A DNA stretch of 64,000 nucleotides from Butyrivibrio sp. INlla14. GTDB lineage: Bacteria; Bacillota; Clostridia; Lachnospirales; Lachnospiraceae. This document shows, piece after piece, positions 41,903 through 51,582 of the stretch; the stretch's first letter is position 1, and each line of letters begins with the position of its first letter. The notes beneath the pieces were generated by a model. That model saw nothing but the letters and a program-made list of their open reading frames with translations, did no database searches and was not told where the DNA came from. The position numbers and the translations under genes were made by a program. Location of the stretch: assembly GCF_900102515.1 (NCBI RefSeq), contig NZ_FMVS01000006.1:129199-193198 (forward strand). Reading direction: 5' to 3'.

Positions 41903-42781
41903 ATGGAATTTGAATATTTCAGCCAGGATCAGTCGGAACAGTTTACCTTTTATCGAATACCCAAAGTCTTGTTTCAGGATATAGGGTTCAGCAGCTTATC
42001 AACGGATGCCAAGGTCTTATATGGCTTGTTTTTGGATAGAGTATCTTTATCCAAGAGAAATGGATGGATTGATGATCATGGAAGAGTATACGTCTATTAC
42101 ACGCTGCTAAGGATACAGGATGACTTGAGTTGCGCAAGCCAGAAGGCAATGAAACTTTTGAGAGAGCTTGAAGACTTCGGACTGATTGAAAGGGTGAAGC
42201 AAGGACAAGGCAAACCCACAAGGATTTATGTGATGAATTTCATACCTGTTCGGAAATCACCAGTCCAGACTGATGAAAATCACCAGTCAGGAATAGTGAA
42301 AATCACTAGTCCAGACTATCGAAAATCAAAGGGTAATAATACTGAGATAAATAACACTGATATTAATAATACCAATCCAATCCTATCCAAGAGAGAAATG
42401 GATGGGATTGGATTGGATGAAAGAAGTCAGTATCAGGAATATTTTAATCGTGCTCTTTCCATTGATATTTTGAAGGAGCGCTATCCTAACGATAAAGAAG
42501 TTCTGGAGTCAATTTATGAATTGATTATTGATACTGTCTGTAGCAGGCGAAAAACCATATGTATCGCAGGAGATGATAGACCTGCTGATGTTGTAAAAGG
42601 CAGATTTATGAAGCTCAATTCCAGCCATGTTGAATATGCTCTGGGATGTATAAATGAGACTACAACCAAAGTTCGTAACATGAAGCAATACATGTTGGCA
42701 GCTTTATATAATGCGCCGGTTACCATAGACAGTTATTACACAACCCTTGTACATCATGATATGGCAGAGGGGAAGATTTAG
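41903..42781 (+). CDS. Replication initiator protein A (RepA_N type)
   Basis: A 292-residue initiator. The RepA_N domain covers about residues 10-110 (FYRIPKVLFQD, LSTDAKVLYGLFLDRVSLS and LLRELEDFGLIERVKQGQGK), with a winged-helix fold that binds origin DNA. A polar linker rich in Asn and Thr follows, then a DUF6017-like C-terminal domain. It lets the excised circular element replicate. AAGGAGG is 9 bases upstream. Confidence 0.87.
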   Translation: MEFEYFSQDQSEQFTFYRIPKVLFQDIGFSSLSTDAKVLYGLFLDRVSLSKRNGWIDDHGRVYVYYTLLRIQDDLSCASQKAMKLLRELEDFGLIERVKQGQGKPTRIYVMNFIPVRKSPVQTDENHQSGIVKITSPDYRKSKGNNTEINNTDINNTNPILSKREMDGIGLDERSQYQEYFNRALSIDILKERYPNDKEVLESIYELIIDTVCSRRKTICIAGDDRPADVVKGRFMKLNSSHVEYALGCINETTTKVRNMKQYMLAALYNAPVTIDSYYTTLVHHDMAEGKI

Positions 42782-42793
42782 GAGGATAGAAAA

Positions 42794-43210
42794 TTGAAGG
42801 AGTTATGTATAAGCATAGAGCTTGATCCCGTTAAAGATGGAATCAGCTTTGGCAGTGCGGAAGTCACAAGACCGGATGCTCATGCTGTAATTATTGGCAC
42901 CAATGGCCAGGTTAAGCAGATTTCTATGTCTGAGGCTGTTGGAGTGATTAATGCTTTAGATAAATGTGGTTCAGCATTTACATTAGGCAGTAGTGATTAC
43001 AGTGTAATCTACAACAAGACCAAGGTTTTTATGGCAGATTTACAGGATTATTTGGTGGGAAGTGTTCTCATTATGCACTACGATCCTGATAACGGCTCGC
43101 TTAGCCCTGTATATGATATGGAAATTGGAGAGCTTATGGAGTTGTTTGAAGCTCAGCTGGATACATTAAGAAGCGGGGATGTTTCTTTTGCAGCATTGCG
43201 CATCGGTTAG
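42794..43210 (+). CDS. Hypothetical mobile-element protein, 138 residues
   Basis: A soluble acidic protein (ITGDAHAV-like segments; DYSVIYNKTKVFMADLQDYLVGS). The start is TTG, 9 bases after TAGGAGG. It lies between repA and pcfB, a constant neighbour position in such elements. No function is known. Confidence 0.65.
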   Translation: MKELCISIELDPVKDGISFGSAEVTRPDAHAVIIGTNGQVKQISMSEAVGVINALDKCGSAFTLGSSDYSVIYNKTKVFMADLQDYLVGSVLIMHYDPDNGSLSPVYDMEIGELMELFEAQLDTLRSGDVSFAALRIG

Positions 43211-43221
43211 AGGGCGTGCCT

Positions 43222-43713
43222 ATGGTAAATGAAGAATTAGCCAGAGAGTCCTTACGATTCGTGATGGATAAGGGAGTTAAGCCAACAGGAAGAGCAATGG
43301 TAAACATGCTCAAAGCTTATATCCGTCATAGGCATGATAAGAAATATTTTGGCAAGCCCAAGGTTAAGACCGGCAAGATGTCAGTAAAACAGCTCATTAA
43401 ACAGGGACAGGGGGCACAGGCTATTGACCTATCCGGTGAGGGCGCTGCTGATTTCAAACGTATTGCCAAGAAATATGGCGTTGATTATGCCATAGTGAAG
43501 GATAAAACCACTGAACCAGCACATTATAAGGTCTTCTTTAAGGCAAAGGATGTGGATGCAATCAACAGTGTTATCGCTGAATATACAGCAAAGCAGATGA
43601 AGAAACAGCAGCATCCAAGAGCCAGTGTTCTTGAAAAACTCAAAAAGTTCAAGGAGATTGTTGGCAAGATGCCTCATAAAGAGCATGAGCACAGGAAGGA
43701 GCAGGCACGATGA
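43222..43713 (+). CDS. PcfB-family (DUF3801) conjugation protein
   Basis: A 163-residue protein of the PcfB family, which helps dock the relaxosome to the coupling protein. Conserved segments are VKTGKMSVKQLIKQGQG, DFKRIAKKYGVDYAIVKDKT and YKVFFKAKDVDAIN. The ATG at 43222 follows GAGGGC; a GTG at 43216 is in frame. It overlaps the VirD4 gene by 4 bases. Confidence 0.85.
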   Translation: MVNEELARESLRFVMDKGVKPTGRAMVNMLKAYIRHRHDKKYFGKPKVKTGKMSVKQLIKQGQGAQAIDLSGEGAADFKRIAKKYGVDYAIVKDKTTEPAHYKVFFKAKDVDAINSVIAEYTAKQMKKQQHPRASVLEKLKKFKEIVGKMPHKEHEHRKEQAR

Positions 43714-45491
43714 ATTCTAAGTTAAAAAAGAAAATCATCCTCAATGTTCCTTATGCAGCTATCGGACTAATTGCAACAAATCTAGGAGAAGCCTGGAGAA
43801 TTGCAGAGTGCACCAATGTCTCAGAAAAGATACAGGGTTTGATAATTGGAGGAGGATTTCAGAATGCTTTTGCTAATCCGCTTCCAAGCTTATGGCCTTT
43901 TGATCTGATGGTTGGAGCTGCGGTTGCCGGAGGACTTCGGTTGGCTGTTTATCTTAAGGGTAAGAATGCCAAGAAGTTTCGGCACAATGAGGAATATGGT
44001 TCTGCCAGGTGGGGCAAACCTGTCGACATAGAGCCATTTGTAGATCCTGATTTTGAGAACAACGTGATTTTGTCTCAGACGGAGCGCTTGACTATGAGTT
44101 CCAGACCGCCGCAGCCAAAATATGCAAGGAATAAGAATGTCCTTGTTGTAGGTGGTTCTGGCTCAGGTAAGACGAGGTTCTTTATCACTCCAAACCTGCT
44201 TCAATGCACAAGCAAGAAGTATCCTTGTTCCTTTGTGGTAACAGATCCCAAGGGAGGCCTGATTGGTGATACGGCACATGCACTGCTGAAAAATGGATAT
44301 CGCATCAAAGTGTTTAATACTATCAATTTCAGCAAATCCATGAGATATAACCCGTTTGCTTATATTCACAGTGAGAAGGATATCCTGAAGCTCGTAACCA
44401 CGCTGATTGCCAACACCAAAGGTGAAGGAAAAGGCGGAGATGAGTTCTGGGAGAAGGCTGAAACGCTGTTATATACGGCACTTATCGGCTATCTGCATTA
44501 TGAAGCACCAGAGGAGGAACAGAATTTCAAGACGCTCTTGGATATGATCAATGCAATGGAAGTCCGAGAGGATGATGAGGAGTTCAAGAATCCAGTAGAT
44601 TTAATGTTTGAGGAGCTTGCGGAGAAGGATGAAGATCACTTCGCAGTTCGCCAATATGCTAAGTACAAACTTGCGGCGGGCAAGACAGCGAAATCTATTC
44701 TTGTTTCCTGTGGTGCAAGACTAGCTGCCTTTGATATTAAAGAAGTCAGAGACATCACAGAATATGATGAATTGGAGCTTGATACGTTAGGAGATGAGAA
44801 GACGGCATTGTTTCTGATTATGTCAGATACGGACCCGACCTTTAATTTCCTGATTGCTATGATTTACACGCAGATGTTCAATCTTCTGTGTGAAAAGGCA
44901 GATGATAAGTATGGTGGAAGACTCCCGGTACATGTACGCTGCCTTGTTGATGAGGCGGCTAATATCGGTCAGATCCCGAATCTGGAAAAGCTGGTGGCGA
45001 CAATCCGAAGCAGGGAAATCAGTGCTTGCCTGGTACTTCAGGCAAAGTCACAGCTAAAAGCAATATACAAGGATAATGCGGAAACCATCATCGGTAATAT
45101 GGATACGCAGATTTTCCTTGGTGGTTCTGAAAAGACCACGCTTAAGGATTTATCTGAGGCACTTGGTAAGGAAACCATTGATATGTACAACACAGGTAAT
45201 ACCAAGGGTTCTCAGGAATCATACAGCATGAATTATCAGAAACTTGGAAAAGATCTGATGAGCATGGATGAGCTGGCAGTTATGGATGGTAGTAAATGTA
45301 TCGTGCAGGTAAGAGGCGTGAGACCTTTTTTCTCTGATAAATACGACCTGACACAGCATCCAAACTACCATCTGACAGCTGATGCCAGCAAGAAGAATTA
45401 TTTTGATGTTGAGAAATACTTACATCATAGAATGACATTAAAGGCAGATGACGAATATGAAGTCATCCCTGACAACAAGGAAAAGGGGTAA
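43710..45491 (+). CDS. VirD4/TraG-type conjugative coupling protein
   Basis: A 593-residue membrane ATPase that brings the relaxase-DNA complex to the transfer channel. Two N-terminal spans are followed by Walker A GGSGSGKTR near residue 150, FVVTDPKGGLIGDT near 175 and the Walker B region VRCLVDEAANIGQIPNLEKL near 410. Later VLQAKSQLKAIY and NMDTQIFLGGS match the family. A complete T4CP length is kept. Confidence 0.92.
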   Translation: MNSKLKKKIILNVPYAAIGLIATNLGEAWRIAECTNVSEKIQGLIIGGGFQNAFANPLPSLWPFDLMVGAAVAGGLRLAVYLKGKNAKKFRHNEEYGSARWGKPVDIEPFVDPDFENNVILSQTERLTMSSRPPQPKYARNKNVLVVGGSGSGKTRFFITPNLLQCTSKKYPCSFVVTDPKGGLIGDTAHALLKNGYRIKVFNTINFSKSMRYNPFAYIHSEKDILKLVTTLIANTKGEGKGGDEFWEKAETLLYTALIGYLHYEAPEEEQNFKTLLDMINAMEVREDDEEFKNPVDLMFEELAEKDEDHFAVRQYAKYKLAAGKTAKSILVSCGARLAAFDIKEVRDITEYDELELDTLGDEKTALFLIMSDTDPTFNFLIAMIYTQMFNLLCEKADDKYGGRLPVHVRCLVDEAANIGQIPNLEKLVATIRSREISACLVLQAKSQLKAIYKDNAETIIGNMDTQIFLGGSEKTTLKDLSEALGKETIDMYNTGNTKGSQESYSMNYQKLGKDLMSMDELAVMDGSKCIVQVRGVRPFFSDKYDLTQHPNYHLTADASKKNYFDVEKYLHHRMTLKADDEYEVIPDNKEKG

Positions 45492-45494
45492 AAC

Positions 45495-45542
45495 AATGGA
45501 TACAGCAGTATATAACAGTATAGAGGAATGTTTTGAGGCATA
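45495..45542 (+). pseudogene. Start of a lost gene at a deletion junction
   Basis: ATG at 45495 opens MDTAVYNSIEECFEA and stops at once. Right behind it, in another frame, comes the interior of an NlpC/P60 gene. The two were joined by a deletion. Confidence 0.45.
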
Positions 45543-45560
45543 ACCAGTGCATCATCCTTT

Positions 45561-46577
45561 GTGGGAGCTTTTACTGGTGCAGTCAGTGATTCTACGGTGG
45601 CAACTTCATATACGGCAGATGATTCTGAAATACTTGCAGTGGAGCAAAGCTATAAGGACTTGGAAACAGACCTTCAGAATACGGTAAATAACGTGCCATA
45701 TGACCATCCTGGCTATGATGAGTACAAGTATGACCTGTCTGAAATCAATCATAATCCTTACCAGCTTGCAGCGCTTCTGACTGTATTGTATGAGGATTAC
45801 ACCGAGGAAGAAGTGGAGGAAAAGCTTCAGGAGATTTTTGATGCTCAGTACGAATTGACACTGACTCCGGTTATTGAAATCAGGACAAGGACAGAGACTC
45901 GCACAGGTACAAGGACTGTCCATCATTCTGATGGCACAACAACTACCGAGACCTATACCTATGATGTTGAGGTTCAGTATGAATGGCACATCATGAAGAC
46001 AAAGCTTACCAATGAGACCATGGATGCTGTGGTCAGAAATATGGGGCTTACAGAAGATCAGATGGCAAGATATGAGCTGCTGTTGGAAACACAGGGTAAT
46101 AAGTCCTATCTCTTCTCTGGTGATATCTATGCAAACCCTGATCCGGTAGAAGAAGGTGAGGAATATGATATCCCTGCTGAAATGCTAACTGATCAGGAAT
46201 TTGCCAACATGATACGTGAGGGAGAGAAGTACATTGGCATGGAATATGTCTGGGGCGGTTCTTCTCCATCCACAGGATTCGATTGTAGCGGATTTGTAAG
46301 TTACGTTATCAATCACTCTGGTAATGGATGGAATGTGGGCAGGCAGACAGCAAATGGACTACTCGTGAATTGTTGTACCAGAGTATCAAGAGCTAATGCT
46401 CAGCCGGGAGATCTTATCTTTTTCAAGGGAACTTACAACACATCCGGTGCATCCCATGTGGGCATCTATGTAGGCAACGGAATGATGTTGCACTGCGGTA
46501 ATCCCATAAAATACAGCTCTATAGAAACTAATTATTGGCGTAAACACTTTTATACATTTGGAAGAATCAAAGATTAG
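45561..46577 (+). CDS. NlpC/P60 cell-wall hydrolase, N-terminally truncated
   Basis: The C-terminal domain is an NlpC/P60 peptidase: Cys in FDCSGFVSYV near residue 242, His in SHVGIYVG near 305 and a final HCGN. It would cut wall peptides to let the conjugation channel pass. Codons before the GTG at 45561 still read ITSASSFV in frame but a stop lies just upstream. So the N-terminal region, with the membrane anchor and signal found in full-length relatives, is gone. Without export the enzyme could not reach the wall. Confidence 0.8.
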   Translation: MGAFTGAVSDSTVATSYTADDSEILAVEQSYKDLETDLQNTVNNVPYDHPGYDEYKYDLSEINHNPYQLAALLTVLYEDYTEEEVEEKLQEIFDAQYELTLTPVIEIRTRTETRTGTRTVHHSDGTTTTETYTYDVEVQYEWHIMKTKLTNETMDAVVRNMGLTEDQMARYELLLETQGNKSYLFSGDIYANPDPVEEGEEYDIPAEMLTDQEFANMIREGEKYIGMEYVWGGSSPSTGFDCSGFVSYVINHSGNGWNVGRQTANGLLVNCCTRVSRANAQPGDLIFFKGTYNTSGASHVGIYVGNGMMLHCGNPIKYSSIETNYWRKHFYTFGRIKD

Positions 46578-46588
46578 GAGGGAAAAGC

Positions 46589-46915
46589 ATGTATGAACGT
46601 CTTGACAGGCTTCGTGAAGAAGTCAGCCGTCTGGAAAAACGCAGAGATGATGTAGAAGAGCGACTAAAGGCGGCAAAGCAGAAATTAAAGGAGGCAGAGG
46701 CAAGTCAGATTTTGTCTGAGGTAGGAGCACTTAAGCTGACACCGGAACAGGTATCACAGTTCTTGCAAATGGCTGCATCGGGGCAACTTCCCACAATGGT
46801 ACAGAACCCTGGCATGGGAACTTCTGCTATAGCTTCTGATGATGTTCCAAATTACAGCAGAAGTTTGGATGAGGATGAAGAGGATAAGGAGGACTACTTA
46901 GATGAAGATGAATAA
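46589..46915 (+). CDS. DUF4315-family protein
   Basis: A 108-residue protein with an N-terminal coiled coil ([20 protein letters not shown]) and an acidic tail. DUF4315 genes always sit between the NlpC/P60 and DUF4366 genes in this element class, as here. AGGAGG lies upstream. The last codons overlap the next gene. Confidence 0.85.
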   Translation: MYERLDRLREEVSRLEKRRDDVEERLKAAKQKLKEAEASQILSEVGALKLTPEQVSQFLQMAASGQLPTMVQNPGMGTSAIASDDVPNYSRSLDEDEEDKEDYLDEDE

Positions 46916-47618
46916 GATATCAAAGAGACTGATGGGAGCTGTGGCGATTGCTGCAGCTTTTTTTGTTGGAGCTGCACCCATGACTGCCCTCGCTTATACA
47001 GGTGAAGAGGCAGAAGAGGAATATGTTATCGAGGTGGAAGAGGAAGAACCGGAGGAGGCTGTCGAGGAAGAGCCTATGGGACCGCTTACTCCTGATGGAA
47101 ATATGACTCTTGTTGATGATTATGGAACATTGGAAGTAGGAGGTAAGCAGTTCATCACTGTTGTAACCAAGAGTGGCAATTACTTCTATATCATCATTGA
47201 TCGTGACGACCAGGGAGATGAGACAGTTCACTTCCTGAATATGGTAGATGAGGCAGATCTTCTTGCTCTCATGGATGATGAGGAAAAAGAGGCATACCTT
47301 GATTCCATTGGAGCTGACAAGGAAGAGACTGTGGAAGAACCAGAGGCAGAGCCTGAAACTGAAGAACCGGAAGTTAAGCCAAAGAAAAAAGGCGGTCTTA
47401 GTCCGGCTGCTATCGTTGCACTAATAATATTCCTTGGTGCCGGTGGATTTATGGGCTTTAAGTACTTGAAAGAAAAGAACCAAAAGTCCAACGCTGATAG
47501 ACCAGATCCGGATGAGGATTATTCAGAGGATGAGGACGACTATCTGATTGGCTCTGATTACGATGGTGAGGTAGAGCTACAGCCGGAAGAAACTGACGTA
47601 ACTGAAGATGATGAATAA
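46902..47618 (+). CDS. DUF4366 (CD1107-family) surface protein of mobile element
   Basis: A 238-residue exported protein. The signal peptide is residues 1-32 ([21 protein letters not shown]), then comes an acidic region, a small folded domain ([20 protein letters not shown]), a Pro/Glu/Lys stalk, a transmembrane span ([18 protein letters not shown]) and an acidic cytosolic tail. It is a typical extracellular accessory of the transfer apparatus. GGAGG lies 9 bases before the ATG. Confidence 0.87.
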   Translation: MKMNKISKRLMGAVAIAAAFFVGAAPMTALAYTGEEAEEEYVIEVEEEEPEEAVEEEPMGPLTPDGNMTLVDDYGTLEVGGKQFITVVTKSGNYFYIIIDRDDQGDETVHFLNMVDEADLLALMDDEEKEAYLDSIGADKEETVEEPEAEPETEEPEVKPKKKGGLSPAAIVALIIFLGAGGFMGFKYLKEKNQKSNADRPDPDEDYSEDEDDYLIGSDYDGEVELQPEETDVTEDDE

Positions 47619-47624
47619 ATGTGT

Positions 47625-47660
47625 AGGTGGCAAGGACAGTAATCTTTGCCACCTGTTTTT
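47625..47660 (+). terminator. Terminator inside the transfer operon
   Basis: AGGTGGCAA (47625-47633) pairs with TTGCCACCT (47646-47654), followed by GTTTTTATG. It would separate the channel-type genes from the mobilisation genes downstream. Confidence 0.8.
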
Positions 47661-47674
47661 ATGGAGGAAAGACA

Positions 47675-47830
47675 ATGGCTAGGAAATCAAAGTATATGGC
47701 ATACCAGGATGCATATAACAGACGAATGGAAGAGAAGGAACGCAGGAGAAAGATCATGGCTCAGAAGTCAGTTGTAGCCAAGCTCAAAAGCCTAAAGGCA
47801 GAAGGAAGAAAGCATGGTAAAAAATCCTAA
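47675..47830 (+). CDS. Small basic mobile-element protein (51 residues)
   Basis: A very basic helical peptide (YNRRMEEKERRRKIMAQKSV). GGAGG lies 8 bases before the ATG at 47675; an upstream in-frame start at 47627 falls in the terminator. It overlaps the ArdC-like gene by 17 bases. It may be a coupled leader peptide or a nucleic-acid binder. Confidence 0.55.
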   Translation: MARKSKYMAYQDAYNRRMEEKERRRKIMAQKSVVAKLKSLKAEGRKHGKKS

Positions 47831-48995
47831 GTATGATCCCAAAGAGGCTGCAGAGAATCGCAAGGCAGAGCTTAAGGACATAACGGAGAAGCTGGAACAG
47901 GGCGTTAAGGATGTTTTCGAAAGTGACAACTACAAGAAGCTCCTTGATACCATGGCAAAGTTCCCAAGGTATTCCATCAACAACAATATCCTTATCATGC
48001 TACAGAAACCGGATGCATCTCTTGTGCAGTCCTATACCGGATGGAAAAAGATGGGGCGTTTTGTGAAAAAGGGCGAGAAGGGAATCCGAATACTTGCGCC
48101 TGCTCCATACAAGATTGAGAAGGAACAGGACAAGCTGGATGGTAATGGAAAGGCAATCCTGGATAAGGATGGCGAGGCGGTAAAAGAGAAGATTGAGATT
48201 AATCTGACTGCGTTCAAGCCATGCAGTACTTTTGATATTTCCCAGACTGAAGGTGAGCCTATTCCAACGATTGGAATATCGGAGCTTTCAGGAAGTGTTG
48301 ATGGCTATGAAACCTTGTTTGAAGCATTGAAGCAGGTGAGCCCTGTTCCTGTAGGCTTTGAAGATATCAAGTCCGGAGCAAAAGGGTACTTTCATCTGGA
48401 GGATAACCGAATTGCTATCAATAAGGGCATGAGCCAGGTGCAGAATGTTAAAACGCTGATTCATGAGATGACGCATGCAATGCTTGATAACAAGGATGCG
48501 CAGGCTGCCCTTGATCAGAAGTCAACGAAGAATGAAAAAGAGGCTACTGCGGAAAGTGTTGCTTATACCGTTTGTAAGCATTATGGCATCGATACTTCGG
48601 ATTATAGCTTCGGATATGTGGCTACCTGGTCTAAGGGGAAAGAGCTACCGGAGTTGAAGGCATGCCTAAATAAAATCCGTGATACAGCATCCAAGATTAT
48701 CACTTCAGTGGATGAAAAGGTTGAAGAGCTTACTGCTGGTAAAGCGGTTCAGACACAGGCAAATGAAAAGGATGCTGCCACTAAGGAACCAGCAGCTGAA
48801 GAGATAGTTGCTGATAGACCTGGCTATATCAAATTGACGGAACCTTATCGCCTAGAGCCGGATAGTTCGGATAAGCCTATTAAGCTACATAAGTCATCTG
48901 TTGTCGGGAAGATAAAAAAGCTGAAGGATGATATCACTAAGGCTTCTGATAATGCAACAAACAAGAATGTGAAAACAGAAGAATTCTGTCACTGA
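47814..48995 (+). CDS. ArdC-like antirestriction protein with metallopeptidase motif
   Basis: A 393-residue protein. Residues about 20-120 match the ArdC N-terminal single-strand DNA-binding domain (FPRYSINNNILIMLQKPDAS, GWKKMGRFVKKGEKGIRIL). A zinc peptidase motif HEMTHAMLD lies near residue 217 with a downstream EATAESVAYTV. ArdC proteins protect entering single-stranded DNA from host restriction. The start overlaps the preceding small gene. Confidence 0.87.
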   Translation: MVKNPKYDPKEAAENRKAELKDITEKLEQGVKDVFESDNYKKLLDTMAKFPRYSINNNILIMLQKPDASLVQSYTGWKKMGRFVKKGEKGIRILAPAPYKIEKEQDKLDGNGKAILDKDGEAVKEKIEINLTAFKPCSTFDISQTEGEPIPTIGISELSGSVDGYETLFEALKQVSPVPVGFEDIKSGAKGYFHLEDNRIAINKGMSQVQNVKTLIHEMTHAMLDNKDAQAALDQKSTKNEKEATAESVAYTVCKHYGIDTSDYSFGYVATWSKGKELPELKACLNKIRDTASKIITSVDEKVEELTAGKAVQTQANEKDAATKEPAAEEIVADRPGYIKLTEPYRLEPDSSDKPIKLHKSSVVGKIKKLKDDITKASDNATNKNVKTEEFCH

Positions 48996-49018
48996 TAAAG
49001 GAAAGAGAGGTAATCATT

Positions 49019-49399
49019 ATGGCAAAAACAGTATTAGGTAAATGTCCTAATTGTGGGGAGAATGTAGTTATTGGCAAGTATGGCCCAAATTGCAGCGCAA
49101 AATGTGGAATGCGATTTGGCTATGCTATGGGAAGAAGACTTTCAGATCAGGAAGTTGAAACGCTTCTTGCAGGTGAGCATATTCTTCTTCGCAATCTCAC
49201 AAATAAAGAGGGTACAGAATACAATGCTTATCTGACACCTAATGGCGTGCAGGAGTATTCCTACGAGAAGGATGGTGAGACCAAATCAGGCATCCAGTGG
49301 AAATTTGATTTTGAGTTCCCAGAGGATGATGAGCTTCCGGAAGAAGAGCCACCATTTGGAAATATTGACATTGATGATTCTGAATTACCGTTCAATTAA
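49019..49399 (+). CDS. Zinc-finger topoisomerase-C-terminal-like protein
   Basis: A 126-residue protein starting with a zinc site CPNCGENVVIGKYGPNCSAKC, then a segment (LSDQEVETLLAGEHILLRNL) like the repeated C-terminal modules of mobile-element topoisomerases. An acidic tail ends ELPFN, like single-strand-binding protein tails. It may bind DNA during transfer or replication. Confidence 0.65.
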   Translation: MAKTVLGKCPNCGENVVIGKYGPNCSAKCGMRFGYAMGRRLSDQEVETLLAGEHILLRNLTNKEGTEYNAYLTPNGVQEYSYEKDGETKSGIQWKFDFEFPEDDELPEEEPPFGNIDIDDSELPFN

Positions 49400-49411
49400 G
49401 GGAGGTAGCCT

Positions 49412-49795
49412 ATGGCAGAAAAAGTTAAGAGAAAAATCCGTAAGTGGGATGAGGTAAATGGTGCTACTGAGATTGAGGATGTTGCAGACCCAGTTGATGC
49501 AGTGGAGGCTGCTGGCGCGGGTCCATCTATTAGCAGAAACTATATGCGCGGCATCGAGGACATGGTGGAACAGAATGATAATTCTTTTGATGGGGTTATC
49601 AATAATACGACTCCGCAGCCGGAACCTGATGGTGACGACCTGAAGAAAATCACTGAGCGTGAAGAAAAGGCAGCTGAGGAAAGAGAGTCTGTGATTGCTA
49701 AGATTAAAGAGCAACAGGAGAAAACCAAAGCTCTCATTCCACCGGAACCTCAGAAGAAACCAAGATCTCTATGCCCTGACAGAGAGATGTGCTGA
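49412..49795 (+). CDS. Hypothetical mobile-element protein, 127 residues
   Basis: A polar, probably disordered protein (KRKIRKWDEVNGATEIEDVA, later a coiled stretch ITEREEKAAEERESVIAKIK). GGGAGG lies upstream. It comes just before mobC and may be part of the relaxosome; no family is recognised. Confidence 0.55.
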   Translation: MAEKVKRKIRKWDEVNGATEIEDVADPVDAVEAAGAGPSISRNYMRGIEDMVEQNDNSFDGVINNTTPQPEPDGDDLKKITEREEKAAEERESVIAKIKEQQEKTKALIPPEPQKKPRSLCPDREMC

Positions 49796-49796
49796 T

Positions 49797-50129
49797 ATGG
49801 CTGATAAAACACGGAGGCTGGAAATCAGACTCACGCCGGAAGAGTTCGACCAGATAAGTGAACGAATGGAAGAGGCAGGTATCAGAAATCGAAGTGCTTT
49901 TATCCGAAAGATGGCAATTGATGGTTATGTGATCCGAATGGATTTATCAGATGTGCGAGAAGTCGTAAGACTTCTCCGCATCAATTCCAATAATCTTAAT
50001 CAGTATGCCAAGAAGGCAAATGAGACTGGCAGCATTTATATCAGTGATATAAATGAGCTTCAATTGCAGCATGAAGAAATCTGGGAGGTAATCAGAGGTA
50101 TTCTGAAACGTTTATCTGAAATGAATTAA
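49797..50129 (+). CDS. mobC: MobC-like relaxosome protein
   Basis: A 110-residue accessory protein. The N-terminus is a ribbon-helix-helix (RRLEIRLTPEEFDQISERME then NRSAFIRKMAIDGYVI) that binds oriT, and the C-terminus has the MobC segment LLRINSNNLNQYAKKANETG. The ATG at 49797 follows AGAGAGATG and begins right after the previous stop. Longer in-frame starts overlap the previous gene and have no homology. Confidence 0.87.
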   Translation: MADKTRRLEIRLTPEEFDQISERMEEAGIRNRSAFIRKMAIDGYVIRMDLSDVREVVRLLRINSNNLNQYAKKANETGSIYISDINELQLQHEEIWEVIRGILKRLSEMN

Positions 50130-50151
50130 GTAGCAGGAAGGAGAGCAGCAT

Positions 50152-51564
50152 ATGGCAGCTACAAGACTCATACCCATGCATCAGAACAAAGGCAGGAGCC
50201 TTAGACAGTGCATAGCGGATAGAACTGAATATGCCAAGAATGGCGAAAAGACGGAACATGGTCAATATGTAACTGCCTATGCTTGTGATCCCAAGACTGT
50301 GGAGGAAGAGTTCCTGTTATCAAAACAGGAATATCTGAATATCACCGGACGTAAACCCAAGGGAGATATCATTGCTTATCAGATCAGGCAGTCCTTCACT
50401 CCTGGTGAAATCAGTCCGGAGGAAGCCAATAAGGTTGGCTATGAGACGGCCATGCGATTTACCAAAGGTAATCATGCTTTTATAGTGGCAACTCATGTAG
50501 ATAAGGCTCATATCCATAACCATATTATTTACAACTCCACCACCTTATCCTGTGACCGGAAATTCAGAAACTTCTTCCTATCATTTCTGGCACTTCAACG
50601 AGTATCAGATTTGGTATGCCTGGAACATGGCTTATCAGTAATCAAACCTCTTCCATATGGGGAAAGAGATAAGCGCACAGTATATCCGCAACGTCCATCC
50701 TTTCGTAGTAATCTCAGGAATCAGATAGATATGATTCTTGCTGATTCGGATATCAAAGATGTTGATATGTTTTTGACAAAGCTCAAGGATTCAGGTTATG
50801 AGATAAAGCGTGGAAAGCACATTGCTGTCAGAGGCGGAGAACAGAAACGCTTTATCAGGTTACGTTCACTGGGGGCTGGATATACCGATGAGGATATCCG
50901 AAGTCGTGTCCTCAAATTTGAGGAGACGAAAAAGCCTGAAGAGAAGAAATCATGGACGAGACCAAAGCGTGATTTTGACATGCTTATTGATATTCAAAAG
51001 AAGCTTGCCGAGGGTAAAGGTAAAGGATATGAGCGTTGGGCAAAGCTCTATAACGTCAAGCAGGTGGCAAAGGCTCTTATGTTTTTGCAGGATCATGGCA
51101 TCCGAGATGATGAGACCTTGGAGCAGAAAACCAATGCTGCTTCTGATTATTTCAATGAATTATCCGCTTCTATCAAGAAGCAGGAGAAGAGGCTTGCGGA
51201 GATTTCTGATATCAGGAAACATATCGTCAATTATATGAGGACTAAGGATGTGTATGCTGCATATCGTAAATCCGGTTATAGCAAGAAATTCCTGGAAGAG
51301 CATCGTGCAGAGATACTACTACATAAGGCAGCCAAGCAAGCTTTTGATAAGCTTCAGGTAAAAAAACTGCCAACGATAAAAGCCTTGAATTTGGAATATG
51401 CTCAGGTACTTGACCGAAAGAAAAAGCTCTATGCAGAATATCGGAAGGCTAAGAAAGATATGAGCGATTATCAGGTGGCAAAGCATGACATCGACCAGAT
51501 ACTGAATCTGGATGCTGAGAAAAAAGAGCAGCAGAGACAGAAATCCCGAGAGACAACTTTATAA
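50152..51564 (+). CDS. Relaxase/mobilisation nuclease (MOBP-type)
   Basis: A 470-residue enzyme that nicks oriT and pilots the strand. The metal-binding 3-His motif is HVDKAHIHNHIIYNS near residues 120-134, and a candidate nucleophile Tyr lies in the N-terminal RTEYAKN near 26. GNHAFIVATH and the helical C-terminal half are typical. AAGGAGAG is 9 bases upstream. The oriT is probably close to mobC or the ardC region but cannot be pinned down. Confidence 0.9.
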   Translation: MAATRLIPMHQNKGRSLRQCIADRTEYAKNGEKTEHGQYVTAYACDPKTVEEEFLLSKQEYLNITGRKPKGDIIAYQIRQSFTPGEISPEEANKVGYETAMRFTKGNHAFIVATHVDKAHIHNHIIYNSTTLSCDRKFRNFFLSFLALQRVSDLVCLEHGLSVIKPLPYGERDKRTVYPQRPSFRSNLRNQIDMILADSDIKDVDMFLTKLKDSGYEIKRGKHIAVRGGEQKRFIRLRSLGAGYTDEDIRSRVLKFEETKKPEEKKSWTRPKRDFDMLIDIQKKLAEGKGKGYERWAKLYNVKQVAKALMFLQDHGIRDDETLEQKTNAASDYFNELSASIKKQEKRLAEISDIRKHIVNYMRTKDVYAAYRKSGYSKKFLEEHRAEILLHKAAKQAFDKLQVKKLPTIKALNLEYAQVLDRKKKLYAEYRKAKKDMSDYQVAKHDIDQILNLDAEKKEQQRQKSRETTL

Positions 51565-51582
51565 TTTCTATTATTTCATTAC

